Source: Phylloscopus collybita (taxonomy: Eukaryota > Chordata > Aves > Passeriformes > Phylloscopidae). From it: a stretch of 64,000 nt of DNA. The notes below the pieces were generated by a model. It did no database searches. It saw only the letters and a program-made list of their open reading frames with translations, and was not told where the DNA came from. The stretch covers positions 15,486,501 to 15,550,500 of the forward strand of contig JAJNNQ010000019.1 in the NCBI GenBank assembly GCA_027886175.1, given 5' to 3'. A program made the translations under genes and the position numbers. Shown here piece by piece: positions 10,815-23,100 of the stretch. Numbering within the stretch: the first letter of the stretch is position 1; every line of letters begins with the position of its first letter.

Positions 10815-11120
10815 ATGGAAGAATTTAAAGATGCACCTGACGAGTTGCTGAATCACCTGAAGCTGTCAGACCAGAAGTCCCCAGAGGTTGACCCCAGAGA
10901 TGCTGAGCACCCCCAGAGCTTTGGCAGTGCCCCATCCCCGGGCCAGCAGCCCACAGAGGAATGTTTCCATGACTGTCACGACTCCTTTGAGGCCAGAGGA
11001 CCTGTGCTGGATGAAGAAGGGAATGTTCAGGATGATGGGAATATCTCAAGGAAGCAGACAGAACTAGATGAAGAATACTTGCTAGAACTAGAGAAAGATA
11101 TGCCAGAGGAGGAGAAACAG
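10815..11120 (+). CDS. TTC1: TTC1 coding exon 2 (residues 1-102)
   Basis: The exon starts at 10806 after 'ccctcccag', and ATG follows nine bases later. It encodes the acidic N-terminus; this part differs most from mammals, except EECFHDC and the [11 protein letters not shown] segment. The donor 'CAG|gtaatg' leaves phase 0. Confidence 0.95.
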
Positions 11121-14100
11121 GTAATGCAAAGCACCAGTGTTGGGCCTGAAATGATCTGTGTGCACTCAGTGTTTGGAATGGGCTGGGGCTGACACCAAGA
11201 GCCCTTTAAAACCCTCCTGTGTTTGGTTTCACTGTTCTGAATTGCTTCTTTTAGGTAACAAATGTTTGTGGCTTTCCTTGCTGCTCTTAATCCTCACATT
11301 CCAGGGCAGATTTTGTGTGCCTTGAGCAGTGAGGGGGGTGGCTGTGACTCAGAGATTACAGGGAACAAAACTCTCCCTGTTCCCTGTTGTTTACTGTCTG
11401 TGCATCCCTTGGTTTCCCCTGAGTGCCTGCAAGGTGCTTCTCCAAAACTCAGCAGGTTTCAGGATAGTTTTCCTGAAAGGTTGGGTTAGGGAATCCAGAG
11501 AGTTGGGATTCAATTTGAATAGATCCCTGTGGATTGTTTGGGCTTTAGTCAAACAAAACCACATTAAATGTGTGGGACTGTTTGCTCTCAGTGCTGTCAC
11601 ATTGGACAAACTCATCCTGCAGCAGGGAAGAGAAACATGCAGTTTTTCATCTGTAGAACCAATCTTTGTGTTAATATAGAAGTTTCTTGAGGTGGAAAAG
11701 CAATACTGGGGGGAGGACAGCATGGCATAGAGTCCCCTTGAGGTGGGAGTGAGACTGAAAAGTAATTCTGGTCTCTGCTGGACCTGCTGGGAATCCCTTT
11801 GGAACTCTGTGCCTCAGTTTGGGCTGGAAATGGGCAGAACAGTGCTGCCAGTTGTAATTTAATAATGAAGAACAGGGGGGTGGGAATGTCAGGAGGTGTT
11901 GTGGTGCATCCTTTGGAGGATTTTAGTCCAAACCCCTGCCCAGAGCCAGGGAGATCTCTGGCACAGCCCTTCTGGCTCCCTGTGCTGCTCTTTAACTATT
12001 CTGGAAACTTTTGTCCTATGTTTAATTAGAATTTCCTTTATTGCAGAGCCCTCAGCATCTTGGGGCCTCCCCTGGGCTCCTTCTGGGAAGTCAGTGTCTT
12101 CTTGTTGTTGTAGGAGGGAGTTTGACTTGGGTTTTTCTCCAAATGCATCTCTCAGGTGCTGAGCAGAGGGCAAAAATCACCTTCCATGACCTCCTCACAC
12201 AAAAATCATTTCATTGCCCTTGGGTTTTTTCCATTCTTGAGTGAACAGTCTCTTTTTTCTCCTTGTGTTTATTCCTGTCCAATGAGGAGCACTGTCATCA
12301 TGAGTCACACTGGGGCTGCAGCACCTGAGATCTTCACAGAAAAACTGCTAAAAACTGGGGGGGAAATGGTTCTGGAACTAAACTCTGAAAGGAGCAGCAA
12401 GCCTGGCAATTGGCTGTGTTAGTTTTCATGCTGTTCTTGCTTTGAGTGTATTTTTAGATAATCATCTCATTTTGCACATGGATCTTTGCCTGCTGTCAAA
12501 TGACCAAAATAATTGGGAATGTTGAATCTTGGCACTCAGCTTTGTGGAACTCCACTGAAAGGGGCTATGGGAGTGCAAAACAACAACTGCTTCAAACTGG
12601 GAAGATTTGCTCAGAGAAAGGCTGGAGGCAGCTGCAGCTCTCATCTTTCTGCAGGTTTATTTCCAGTGGTGTTGAGCAATTCTGCCCTTCAGAGTGCTTT
12701 GTGATCCCAGCTACCCAGACTGAGGGATTCTGTCTCTCACCAGCACCACAAGTCCTGGATCAGCATTTTTTTATGTTCCATGGAGAGATTTCTGAACGTT
12801 GCAGGTTTTCAAATGTGGGTTTTTTTCTCTAGCAAAACGTTGCTGAGCTCTGAATGCAGAGCAGAATCAGCAGCTCAGAGAGTTGTTGCAGCCACTGGAG
12901 TGGCCCCTTCCATGATCTCCCCCTGGGGAGGTCACTCCTCAATTGCTGCTCCAACTCTCCTCCTTGTATTTGCCGCTGATGGCCATGAATTTATTTTTAA
13001 AAGTGAAACATTCTGTATATTCTGATTGTAAAAAGATTCTGTTAAATGCTGCATCTTTTAAGAAAAAGTCCTGCAGTCCCAGTCTGCAAACAGTGCTGTG
13101 CATTCATTTACTCAGAGCTTTTTAAGCCTGCTCCCAGTGACTCAAAAGGGTTTGGGTTTTTTTGTTTGGGGTTTTTTTGAGAAGGGCAACGTGATTTTTT
13201 ATTCATTTTTCTTATTGCAGCTGCAGCAAATGAGACAGAAAAGCTCAGAAGTGTTTTTTGGCTGCTGAGGTGGGGAGCAGCCCCTCAGCAGTCCTTGCTG
13301 GGTTATAGTGTGCTGGCACACCTCGGGGTGAGTGGAGCACTGAGGGTGGGGATTCACAGGGAAATCAAGCTGTACTTCTGGATCCAGGGCAGTGCTGGTT
13401 AAAGCAGACATCAAACAGCAGCCTGGAGCTGGCTCCTGGGGAGGTGGATTTGATTTGGCTGCTTGTCTAAATAACAGAAACTCCCCAGGAGCTGGTGCTG
13501 CAGCACCAACCATAAACTGAGGGCTCAGGGCACAAGGAGAGCTGGATGTGAGCCTTGCTCCAGTGAAATTTATGGGGCTACACCTTCATAGGTTGGGGGT
13601 TTTGTAACCAAAGCCCATTGTTGTGTTCAACAGCTGAAATAAATGGGCTCTGTGGAGCCATGTTCTCCAGGAATGGGCTGTAGGAAAAGTCTCATTTATT
13701 CTGGAGGTGCAAAGGCAGATTCTGGTCCTGGCTCTGGGTTTTTCTGTGTAGATTCCAGCAGCTCAGAGTAGAAACACTCACCTGAGCAGAGGCTGCTGCA
13801 GAGCTCAGAGGGAAGGAGCTGGTGAGTGATTGTGTGTTTTCTCTAATTACATTTCAAGAGCCCCATACAGTGAGATTTCTAATGTTAAGCAGCAGGAATT
13901 CCTTCCAGGGAGACAGCAGGGATACCCTAAGAAATCTGCTCTGCACAGAGAAGGAAAATAAAAACTTGCAGGGATATTAAGACACAAACCTGTAAGAAGT
14001 TCTTAAAAACAGAGCTTGGGCTTTCACCTCTGAGCTTTTTAAGGCTTGAAATTCACCTTTCCAGGCTTTGGTTGTTGTTTCACAAGGCTGCTGCTGCTGC

Positions 14101-17100
14101 CTCAGCAGAGGCACTGAGCAGCAAATTGCTTTTGATGCATTCCAAGCAGATTTTTCTGGCTGGCTGTCAGTGACAGTGATGGCTTTGACGTGGGGCTGCT
14201 CTGCAGAACTAATCCAGGACAGCCAGCAGCTGTTCCAGGGTCATTGTTCAGCCCAGCCCTGCTCTGAGGGACTCCCTTTAATGAGGAGTTCATCCAGTGC
14301 AGGCCTCCCAGTCCCTCAGCTCCTCCATCGGGGCAGATGCTGTCCTGTCCTGTGGCAAGGACTTCAGCACCTGGCCTGGGGAGCTCTAATTTTGGATATT
14401 GACCCCTGTGCTCTGTAGGACACCAGAATAAATACCCAATATTCTTCCTGAGCTGTTCCTTCTCTGGCCTTTCCATCTGGCCTGGATCTCCAGCTGACTG
14501 GAATCACAGTTCTTGTTCTGACAGCAGGAAATGTGTCAGCAAGACAAGCAAGAGGAGATTCTTGAGGAGTGTCTTGTGAGCAGCTCTGTAAGAATGGGGT
14601 AGGACTAATTTTTAGAAATAGGATTTTGGAGTGATACCTGAGATTCTTGCTGGCCTAAACAGTAAAATTTCCTTTTTTTTTAATCCCTTTGTTTTCTGGG
14701 ATATATTAGAGAACATAGGCTTAGTGAAGACATTTCCTTTAAGCTGCCCCCTCTTCACCCTTCCTTTCCTCCCTGTGCCTTTGGGTTGATCCCATTGTTT
14801 TCCAAAAAGGGAAGCTTCTGTATAGAATAAAACATCCTGTTACATTTTCTGACTTAAAGCCTGCATTTGAGCAGTAAATCTGTATCTGCTGGGGTCATTA
14901 ATTGCAAGAGCTGGAGAGAGGAATTTTAATAAAAACTGGAATTATAATCTCCCTGTGTGATTTTATAATTCTTCGAGTTTTAAACAAACAAAGCTCTTTT
15001 GCTGAGTGACAATTTAATAGGAAGAGGGGAAAATCCTCCCTTCGTGTCCCTTTGAGTGCTGCTGTCTGATCTGAGTCTTGTGTTCAGCTGTGCATTTCTC
15101 TGGCAGAGACTGCTCCTGTCAGATCCAGGCCTTTTCCTCTCATGCCAATGGATTTATGGGCAGCTCCACTCTCCCTGCCCCAGGCTGCTCCTCTGGAGCA
15201 GGAAGGATGGATGAATGGCACTGTTGTCACTCAGGAAGAGTGCCTGTGACACTGTGCCTCAGGAAGAGGCACACTTAGGCTGGGCTTAACTGGAGCTGTC
15301 AGGGAGGGCTGTGACCTCCTTCCCTGTGTCTGGCAGTGCTTCCAATTCAGTGGGATTTGGAGATTTGGTAGTAGAAAGAGTAAAAGTTCTTTCCCATGGA
15401 ATCTCAGGGAGCAGGGACAGGCCAGGTCTATCCCTGCCATTGCCCTGGAAACTCTCAAGTGCAGCTTTGGGTGTTTTCAAGATTTCAAAAAGGGCATTTT
15501 GGGGTGACTCCAACCTTAAGCTGAAATCCAAACCCTTGGACAGAGCAGTAGCTTCCCAAAACTGCAGGGGGAAGCAGACAACTGCTAATGAATGACTGAG
15601 AAGTGGGACTGGAAGGTGAAAAATGCATTTCTGATCTGTTTAAAATTTCCTGTTTCTGTACCCCCTCTGAACTCCAGGAATTTGGATTTCCCTGGTTTTG
15701 GTGACCTTCCCAAGGGACTGTGAGGGACAGGGTCACTGTAAGGAGAGTGTCCAGGGCTGGAGCCAGGAACAATTCCCAGCAAAGGGAAATCAAGGGATCA
15801 ATCCAGGCTCAGGAACAGCCAGAGGAAATGTTGTGGGCAATGTCACAAACTGAGGGTGTTGTTCCTTCAGCTCCCACTGGCTGTTCAAGGATTTCATTTC
15901 CAGCACTTCTGTTGCTCATTTCCCAAGGAAATAGGGAATGTGTAGGTTGCTGTCTTCTCTAATAGCAGACTAATGCTTTTATTATTATAAAAGTTACATT
16001 GAACATCCAAATGAAATTTATTTATAATTATAGAGTTATTATAACTCAGGGTTTCTTGTTAACCCTGAGTGTTCTGGCAGAGCAGCTGAGGTGCAGGGGG
16101 TGTGTGGGATTTAGGTTTGTGCTTTATTGTCACAAGGCCAAGCTGTCCCTTGTCATGACTTGAGATCACCTTCAGCAACCCTGGCTTTGCCAAGCAGATT
16201 TGGGTTAAATACTGATCTTTTTCTGAGTATGGGATTGGAATTCAGTACCCAAATTTAAACATTTCTAATCAGATCCTGAAAGAATCATCACCAGTTACAT
16301 TCAGTTATTTCTTCTGAACTTCAAAAACTACTTAAACCCCACCACAAATCAGTGCCTGCCTTGGAATTTGTCATCTTTGCATTACTAAAATACACAAAAA
16401 AAAAAACCCCAAACCTTCAGATTTTGCTGCCATTGAAGAGCAGAAAATCCTAAACTGGGGAGTTGTGGCTGGCTCCAGTGGTGTGTGTGAGCAGCCCCAG
16501 GGCATGGAGCAGGCCAGGATGGCTTTTCCTGGGCACAGCATTCCAGGATTCAGGCTGACCTAATTCCCTGGGAGGAAGGGAGGAAGGGCAGCTCCCTGGC
16601 TCTTGTCCTGGACCAGTTTGGTGGGGACACTTTGGGGACATTGTGCAAATCCCTTCACGTGTCACTTGGGATTTTCCCTGGGGCCTGATCCAGTCCCAGT
16701 GGGATTCAGCATCCTCAGGGCACAGCTGGCTCTTCTCAGTGCAGGAGTGCTTTGGGCTTTTCCCTGGATGTGAGCAGGTTCTCCTGCCTCCCCTGGAGCA
16801 GCCCAGCTGAAATGGAAATCCAAAGAGCTGCCTTTCCCCTGTTCTGCCTTAGGAATTTCTGTTAAAGGAATGTGTGGCTGGAGAAATAAATAATGTATTT
16901 ATTTCACACCCAGCCTGCTTTGCAGGGCAGTGCCTTGAGCATGTGAGGGGCTCATCCATTTTTCATGCTTTCACATTTTGTGGAAAAGCCAGAGGAATTG
17001 GCTTTCAGATGTTGCTCCTTGGTCAGTCATACCTGAAATGCAAATCCATCGATGTGCAGGAGGTACCCTACAGACTTCACCTTTTTAAAAGTACTTCGGA

Positions 17101-20100
17101 CATTCAGTTTGGGAGTGAAACCCATAAACCAGGGATATGTTGAAAATGTTGGTCAGGCTCTCACAGAAATGCAAGTTTTGAACCATTGCTGCTTTGCAGG
17201 GAGCTGAATAAATCACAAAATCATACACAGAGCTCTTAGAAGTGCTGCTTTGTTGCTTTGTTGTTTTTCCTTTTACTCCTTTTTTAATATAAAGCTTATT
17301 CTTCTGAAGCTTTCTTGGTGCAAATCACTTTTTATATTAGCATTTAATGCATAATGAGGGTAAACACGTAATTTTTTTAATAACTTGGATAAAATGAAAC
17401 AAAATATTGATAATACAGGTCAAACTTTTCATGCAGCATCCCTTGATTCCAGGGTTTCGGCCTCAGGACTGGTGTGAGCATGCTGTAGTCGTGTTCATAA
17501 TAAAAATCCTTTCATTCTTGTGGAGCTGTAACTGAACCCTGAGCAGCAGAGAGTGCTCATGGCACTGAAAGGCCACTTCTAAATAGGTCATGAGCAATGA
17601 AGTCAGTGGGGTTTGTGTTTCAGCAGCCCTTCCCCTCACTGAGGGTTGTCTGTGGAGATCTTTCCAGCAGGATCCTCGTCTCAGGCCTGCCCTGTGCTGA
17701 GATGGGGCTGCTTTGTTCAGTGCCACAAAATGTTGGGATCCTTTTCACCCTTTGTGCACTGCAGAGTATTTTAAAATGCCTTTTTGTGGGGTCCAGGCAG
17801 GAATTTCTGTTTGCTCCCTCGAAAACTGAGGTGTAGCAGTTCCACATTTCCTGTGCTGAACTGCAGAGTTCTGCATGACACAGAGAATCTGGGATTTTCA
17901 GGCAGTCTGAAGTGTGGAATTGGTGTGTTCATGGTTAGAAAGCACCAACTGTGTACCTTGGGGTGTTGTGGAAGGACTTGGGGGCTTTGTCAGCCCTCCC
18001 TGAGCAAAGGCACTTCCTGAATAATTGGGATGCTTTGTCTGCCCTGTGTTTCCTGGGGTTTCTTTAAAATGTGAGCAGGAGTGGGTATTGGAAAAGCTAA
18101 TTAATAGGCAGTAGGAACAAATTTGATGGTATGGGCATGTATCAAAGGGGTCAGACGAGATTTTGCTGTGGAATTTCGTGTCATGACTCAGTGTCCTTCC
18201 ACTGAGCCTGATCTGTTCTTGAGGTGGTGCCAATGGTCAGGAATCAATTCCCAAAGCCAATAAAAGCAGGAGGAAGAACCTGTGATTTTGAGCTGTTTGT
18301 CAGCTCCTTGGCATAGCTGGGAGCTGGTGCAGTGCTCCACACTCCGTACTATATTTAGCTGTTTCCAAGGAGATGTTCTGTGTGATATTGATAATTGCAT
18401 TAATCCTTGATTCACACAATCTGCAGGAAAGGAAACTGCTCCTTTTCCTACTGTTGGCTTTTTAATTGCTCAGTGATCTGTCATTTACAGACACCTCCAC
18501 TGAAATCCTTTGTGTGCTGGGAGAAAAACCAGTGCTCCAAGGATGGTTTTTGTAGCACAGAACGACTCCTGAGCTCTGTGATGTTCCTGCCTTTCCCTGC
18601 TTTGTTTCAGGAGTGTCTGCACTGTCAGGAGGTTGAAGGGATGGCTCGGTGACATCCTGATTTTTCTGTGTCACAGGCTGAGAGCCTGAGCATGGCCTCC
18701 CCTTGTGCCAAGACGTTCATGGTTGAAAACACAGCTCTGCTCACATGTGCAGTTCTCACTGGACAAAGAACCTGCTTCTGGGGGTTCTTTCTGCCTAAGA
18801 AATGTTTATCAGCCTGGACCTTTTCCTTGTGCATCTCTGAAAATAACTGGAATTTCTGAGGTGGAATTATTTCAAGCAAAACTTTTGAGACTTTACATTT
18901 AAAATATATCTTGCACAGTTGACCTGCAGTGAGTGAATTAAATGCAGTTGGAAAGGAGAAGCAAACAGCCAGCTAAAAGCTGATGTGTTGGTTTAAAGCA
19001 TGGAATTCTCCATGGATGCTCTCCCTGCATCCTGGTGGCTGTGAAGTGGAGCTTTTTAATTGCCTTGCTGTTACACTCCAGTGTTTCATGGAGATATAAA
19101 GGATTTCATGTCACAGGGTCTACAAGCAGATCTTGGCGGAGTTAAAACTCTTCAGGTTATGTTTTATTCTGCTTCCCTTCCATACTTTATTTGGAACTGC
19201 AGCTGACCTAGTTGTTCATTTCAGTCAAATACTCAGAGACATTGTCTTTTCTTTTGTAGAAAAGAAGAAAGGAGAGCACGGGGCTGAAGGAGAAAGGAAA
19301 TGAGCACTTCAAGAAAGGAGGTGGGTTGATCACCTCTGAACACCCTGTGGATGTTAGAGAATCTCACAGTAGTACTGAGCCATCATGGTGGTGCTGCAGA
19401 AAACCCTGAGGAAGATCTCACACCGTCCTTGTTGAATTTTATCCCCTCTTTCATTTTTCATCCAGCTCTAGAGAAGAGACAGAGATATCAGACCTCCTTT
19501 AGAGTTGTTTAAATCCCAAAGATTTAGGTAGTAAAGCAGGATTCCCATGAAGGCTGAGTGTGTACATACAAACCCATGGATTTTGGACTGCCTGCCAAGA
19601 GCCAGGGTTTTTTTTAGTGATCAGAAAAGGCTTCCCCGGGGCTCTGAGCTGGGCTGATGGTTGTGCTTAGAATTGATCCAAGATGTAGGGCTCTGTAGCT
19701 GTCTTGTACCTTTATACATTGATTTTAAGGAACAAAGAGAAGGGGGGAAGTGGTTTTGACACCTGCCTTTGATTGCATCTGCTGGTGGGTGGAGGATTCC
19801 CAGAGAAAGCAGGAAATGCAGGTTCCTGCTTCCCTCAGGACACAGGACACAGGCAAGGGACCTGTGTGCCCCGAGGAGCAGGCAGAGGCTGCAGGTGCCT
19901 CTGTGTCCTAAGGGAACACAATCCTGGGAGTGATCTCCAGCTCTGGAAGGCATCAGAGAGGGCAGGAGGGAACTGCTAAGGCCAGGAGAGCCACAGGCCT
20001 GGAGTGCTGCTGGAGTCTCATCCCTGGCCTCTCCTTGACAACCCCTCTGATCTTTAAGTCAGGTGAAGATGATGTGGCCATAAAAGCTCCCTGCAGCTGC

Positions 20101-23100
20101 TGTGAGCAGGTACAGAGCAGTGACAGCTTTCAGCACTTCAATCAAAGGGATTCCACCTCTGCTCAAAGAGGAAACAGTGTCAGGGATGAGCATTACATCC
20201 ACATCCTGCTGCACTTGTTGCATTTAGGTCAGGAGTATATTCCTGCTTTTGTAGGCAGAATTAAGTCAATTTTAAAATAATTGATTGTATTTATGTACTT
20301 AGTGGTGTTCTTTGAGAGCAGCTACTGATTCTGGTGTCATATCACCAGATATTGAGAACTCCATATTTCCAAAGGAATCTCAGCTATGGGGTTCAGTGAT
20401 TAGAAATAAATGGTTTGGTTTGGGTTTTTCCTGTTGTTCTGCAGACTATGGAGAGGCAGAAGACTCCTACACCAAGGCTCTGCAGATTTGCCCAGCCTGC
20501 TTCCAGAAGGACAGGGCTGTTCTGTTCTCAAACAGAGCTGCTGCAAAAATGAAACAGGTGAGTGTTGGTTTTATTCTGTGTCACACTGGGTTGATTGTGG
20601 CACAAATGCAGTTATGAGGAGATCAGAGCCCTCCAGGACCATGGAGTCCCAGCTGTGCCCCATCCTCACCTTGTCCCCAGCCCTGAGCACTGAGGGCCAC
20701 CTCCAGCCCTTCCTGGGACACCCCCAGGGCTGGGGACATGAGGAAATATGACTTCAATCTAACAAAACTGTTTTGTGTTCTAGGACAAGACAGAGGCTGC
20801 CCTGAGTGACTGCACCAAAGGTACTTTTTTCTCTCTGTGCTGCCCTTGTGCCAGATTTTTATACATAAATTGCATCATTTAGTGCCTTTACTGCAGAGCT
20901 GTAATTTTGGGCATAAGGGTCTTTAAAGGATAGAACAGAAAACACCTATTTTGTATTAATTATTTTGTAAAATGTCTGTCAAACCTTTCCTATCTGTAGT
21001 AATTTACTTCTATTCTCTTGTACCATAAGGCTGCAGTTTGTACTTGTTTTTAAGAGGAAAGTCTTTTCTGTGGAAACTATTTCCCACACCTGTGATTTCA
21101 AACCTCCACCTGCCACCCCCCCCCCCCCCCCCAAAATCCTGGTTTAATCCCAGATTCCAAAGAACTCTGAGGCTTTATAGAGTTAAAAGCATTATCAAGT
21201 CCCTTTCCTGCACAGCTTTTGCTTTGTCACCAGGGCTTATGTTCCCCTGTTCCTGCCCTGCACAGTTCTCTCTCTGCACCTTCTGGTGGAATCAGTTCAG
21301 CTGTGCTTTGCTTTATTGCTTCCACCCACTCACCCACCCTCGAGTGTTTGTTAAACTCCCTGTGACAGCTGGGGAAAAAAATCCAAATTACCCATCAGAG
21401 AACTAATCCAGTGGCTGTGTGCCAGCACTGCCTGCACAGAAATGGGAGCTGTGCTTGCTGAAAGGGCTCCTGGAGGTACCAAATCCTCCCTGGCCTCTCT
21501 CACTGGGGCTTTGCCTGGCTTTGGTACTGCTGCTTTCTGAAAAACACCTTGAATTTTGCAGTGGCTCAGAGGGAATCGATGTGCTTTGAGCAGGGAGACT
21601 TCAGCTGCCAGGGCCTGCCACTCCCCAGGGACTGGAGCACAGCAGAGCAATTCAGTCACCTGCAGCTTGCTGACTGTGTCATTGCCTTTGTCCTTCCAGA
21701 GGAAATAAACTGCAATATTTACCTGGATAATCTGAGATTTAATTGTCCCCAGAACCATTTTAATGGGCTGGGAATTATAAAATGGAGAGATCCCTTTCTG
21801 TGATAAAAAATCCCTCATAGTCCCACTTTCTGAGGTGAAGTCTTTCATATTTCCTCTTGCTGTGATGAAAAATCTTTCATATTCCCTGTTTCTGGGGTGA
21901 AATCTTTTACATTCCCTGTTCCTGTGGGGGAAAATGGATGAAGGGATTCTTGAGGAATTACCATGTGGAGGTTACTGCTGAGTTTAGCATTCAGTCTGAA
22001 CTGCCACTGCAAACAGCCCTGGCTGCCAAGGGAGTGAGGGGAGCAAAAGCTGAGATTCAGTCAGGGTGCCCCTCTGCCAGCTCACAGAGCTGAAATCACT
22101 GTTTGTGCATTCCCAACACAATCTGGACTGTTTGATATTAAATTCAGAAGAGCTCCAGAAATTCTCCTGGAGTTTGTCTCCACTTGAACTGAGATAAGCG
22201 TGGCAAGGCTGATTTTCCCTGCTGTGTGTGTCTGGAGGGATATTTAACTTTAGCTGCAATCTAATAATAGCCACTTGCTAAACACACAAAAACTGAAATA
22301 TCTTGCAGGTCCTTAACATTTCTGTAGCATCACTTAGAATCCCTGCATGGATAGGATTGCACATTTAAAGCTTTGTGATCATAAATCACTCCCATCTGTG
22401 AGAGATTGTGGACATTAAATGAAATATGATCTTGACACTGTCCCAGGCAGCTGTTTCTGAATTCTGACTTAGCTTTAACTCTGCTTGATCCTGAGTTACA
22501 TTCTAAGGACAACTTACAAATGTAATACACACTTCAGAATTCATTTGAGGGGTGGAGAAATGTTTCAAGTACAATCCTGGACTTTGCTTTTGTTTTCCAG
22601 CTGTGGAATTAGACCCTCACTATGTCAGAGCTTTGCTGAGGAGAGCAGAACTCTATGAAAAAACAGAAAAATTAGATGAAGCTCTGGAAGATTATAAGGC
22701 AGTCCTAGAAAAAGACCCATCAGTTCATCAAGCCAGAGAAGCTTGCATGGTAAGCTTAAGCCTTTCAGTGAACTTTGGCCTGACTTATTTATCATTATTT
22801 TAGTTCAGCTTCACACCAGTGAACCTGCAGTGGATTTTTCAGAAGGAAAAAAAAAAAAAAACTCACGTGCATCACCTGCAAATTTATCTCTAAACCCACT
22901 CTGAATATGTTGTTACAAAAATCTTTTTGAAAGGCTTAATTGTTCTAAGTCTCCATTTGGGAAAATAAATCATCAGCAATGATTCTGCCCCCCTTTTCCC
23001 CACACTGTGGTGTTGTAAGTGACAGATTAGGAACAGCTCTTATGGCATATTAGGCAAGAAACCTTGCCTGGAATGATTTCCTGGGGGACTGGATCAGTTG

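Larger units (their letters stand above)
20821..22600 (+). other. TTC1: TTC1 intron 5 with C-tract and 32-bp tandem repeat
   Basis: It contains an uninterrupted C17 run (21116-21132) and a four-copy imperfect repeat of about 32 bp (21797-21935). The remainder is unremarkable. The acceptor is 'cttttgttttccag' at 22600. Confidence 0.75.
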
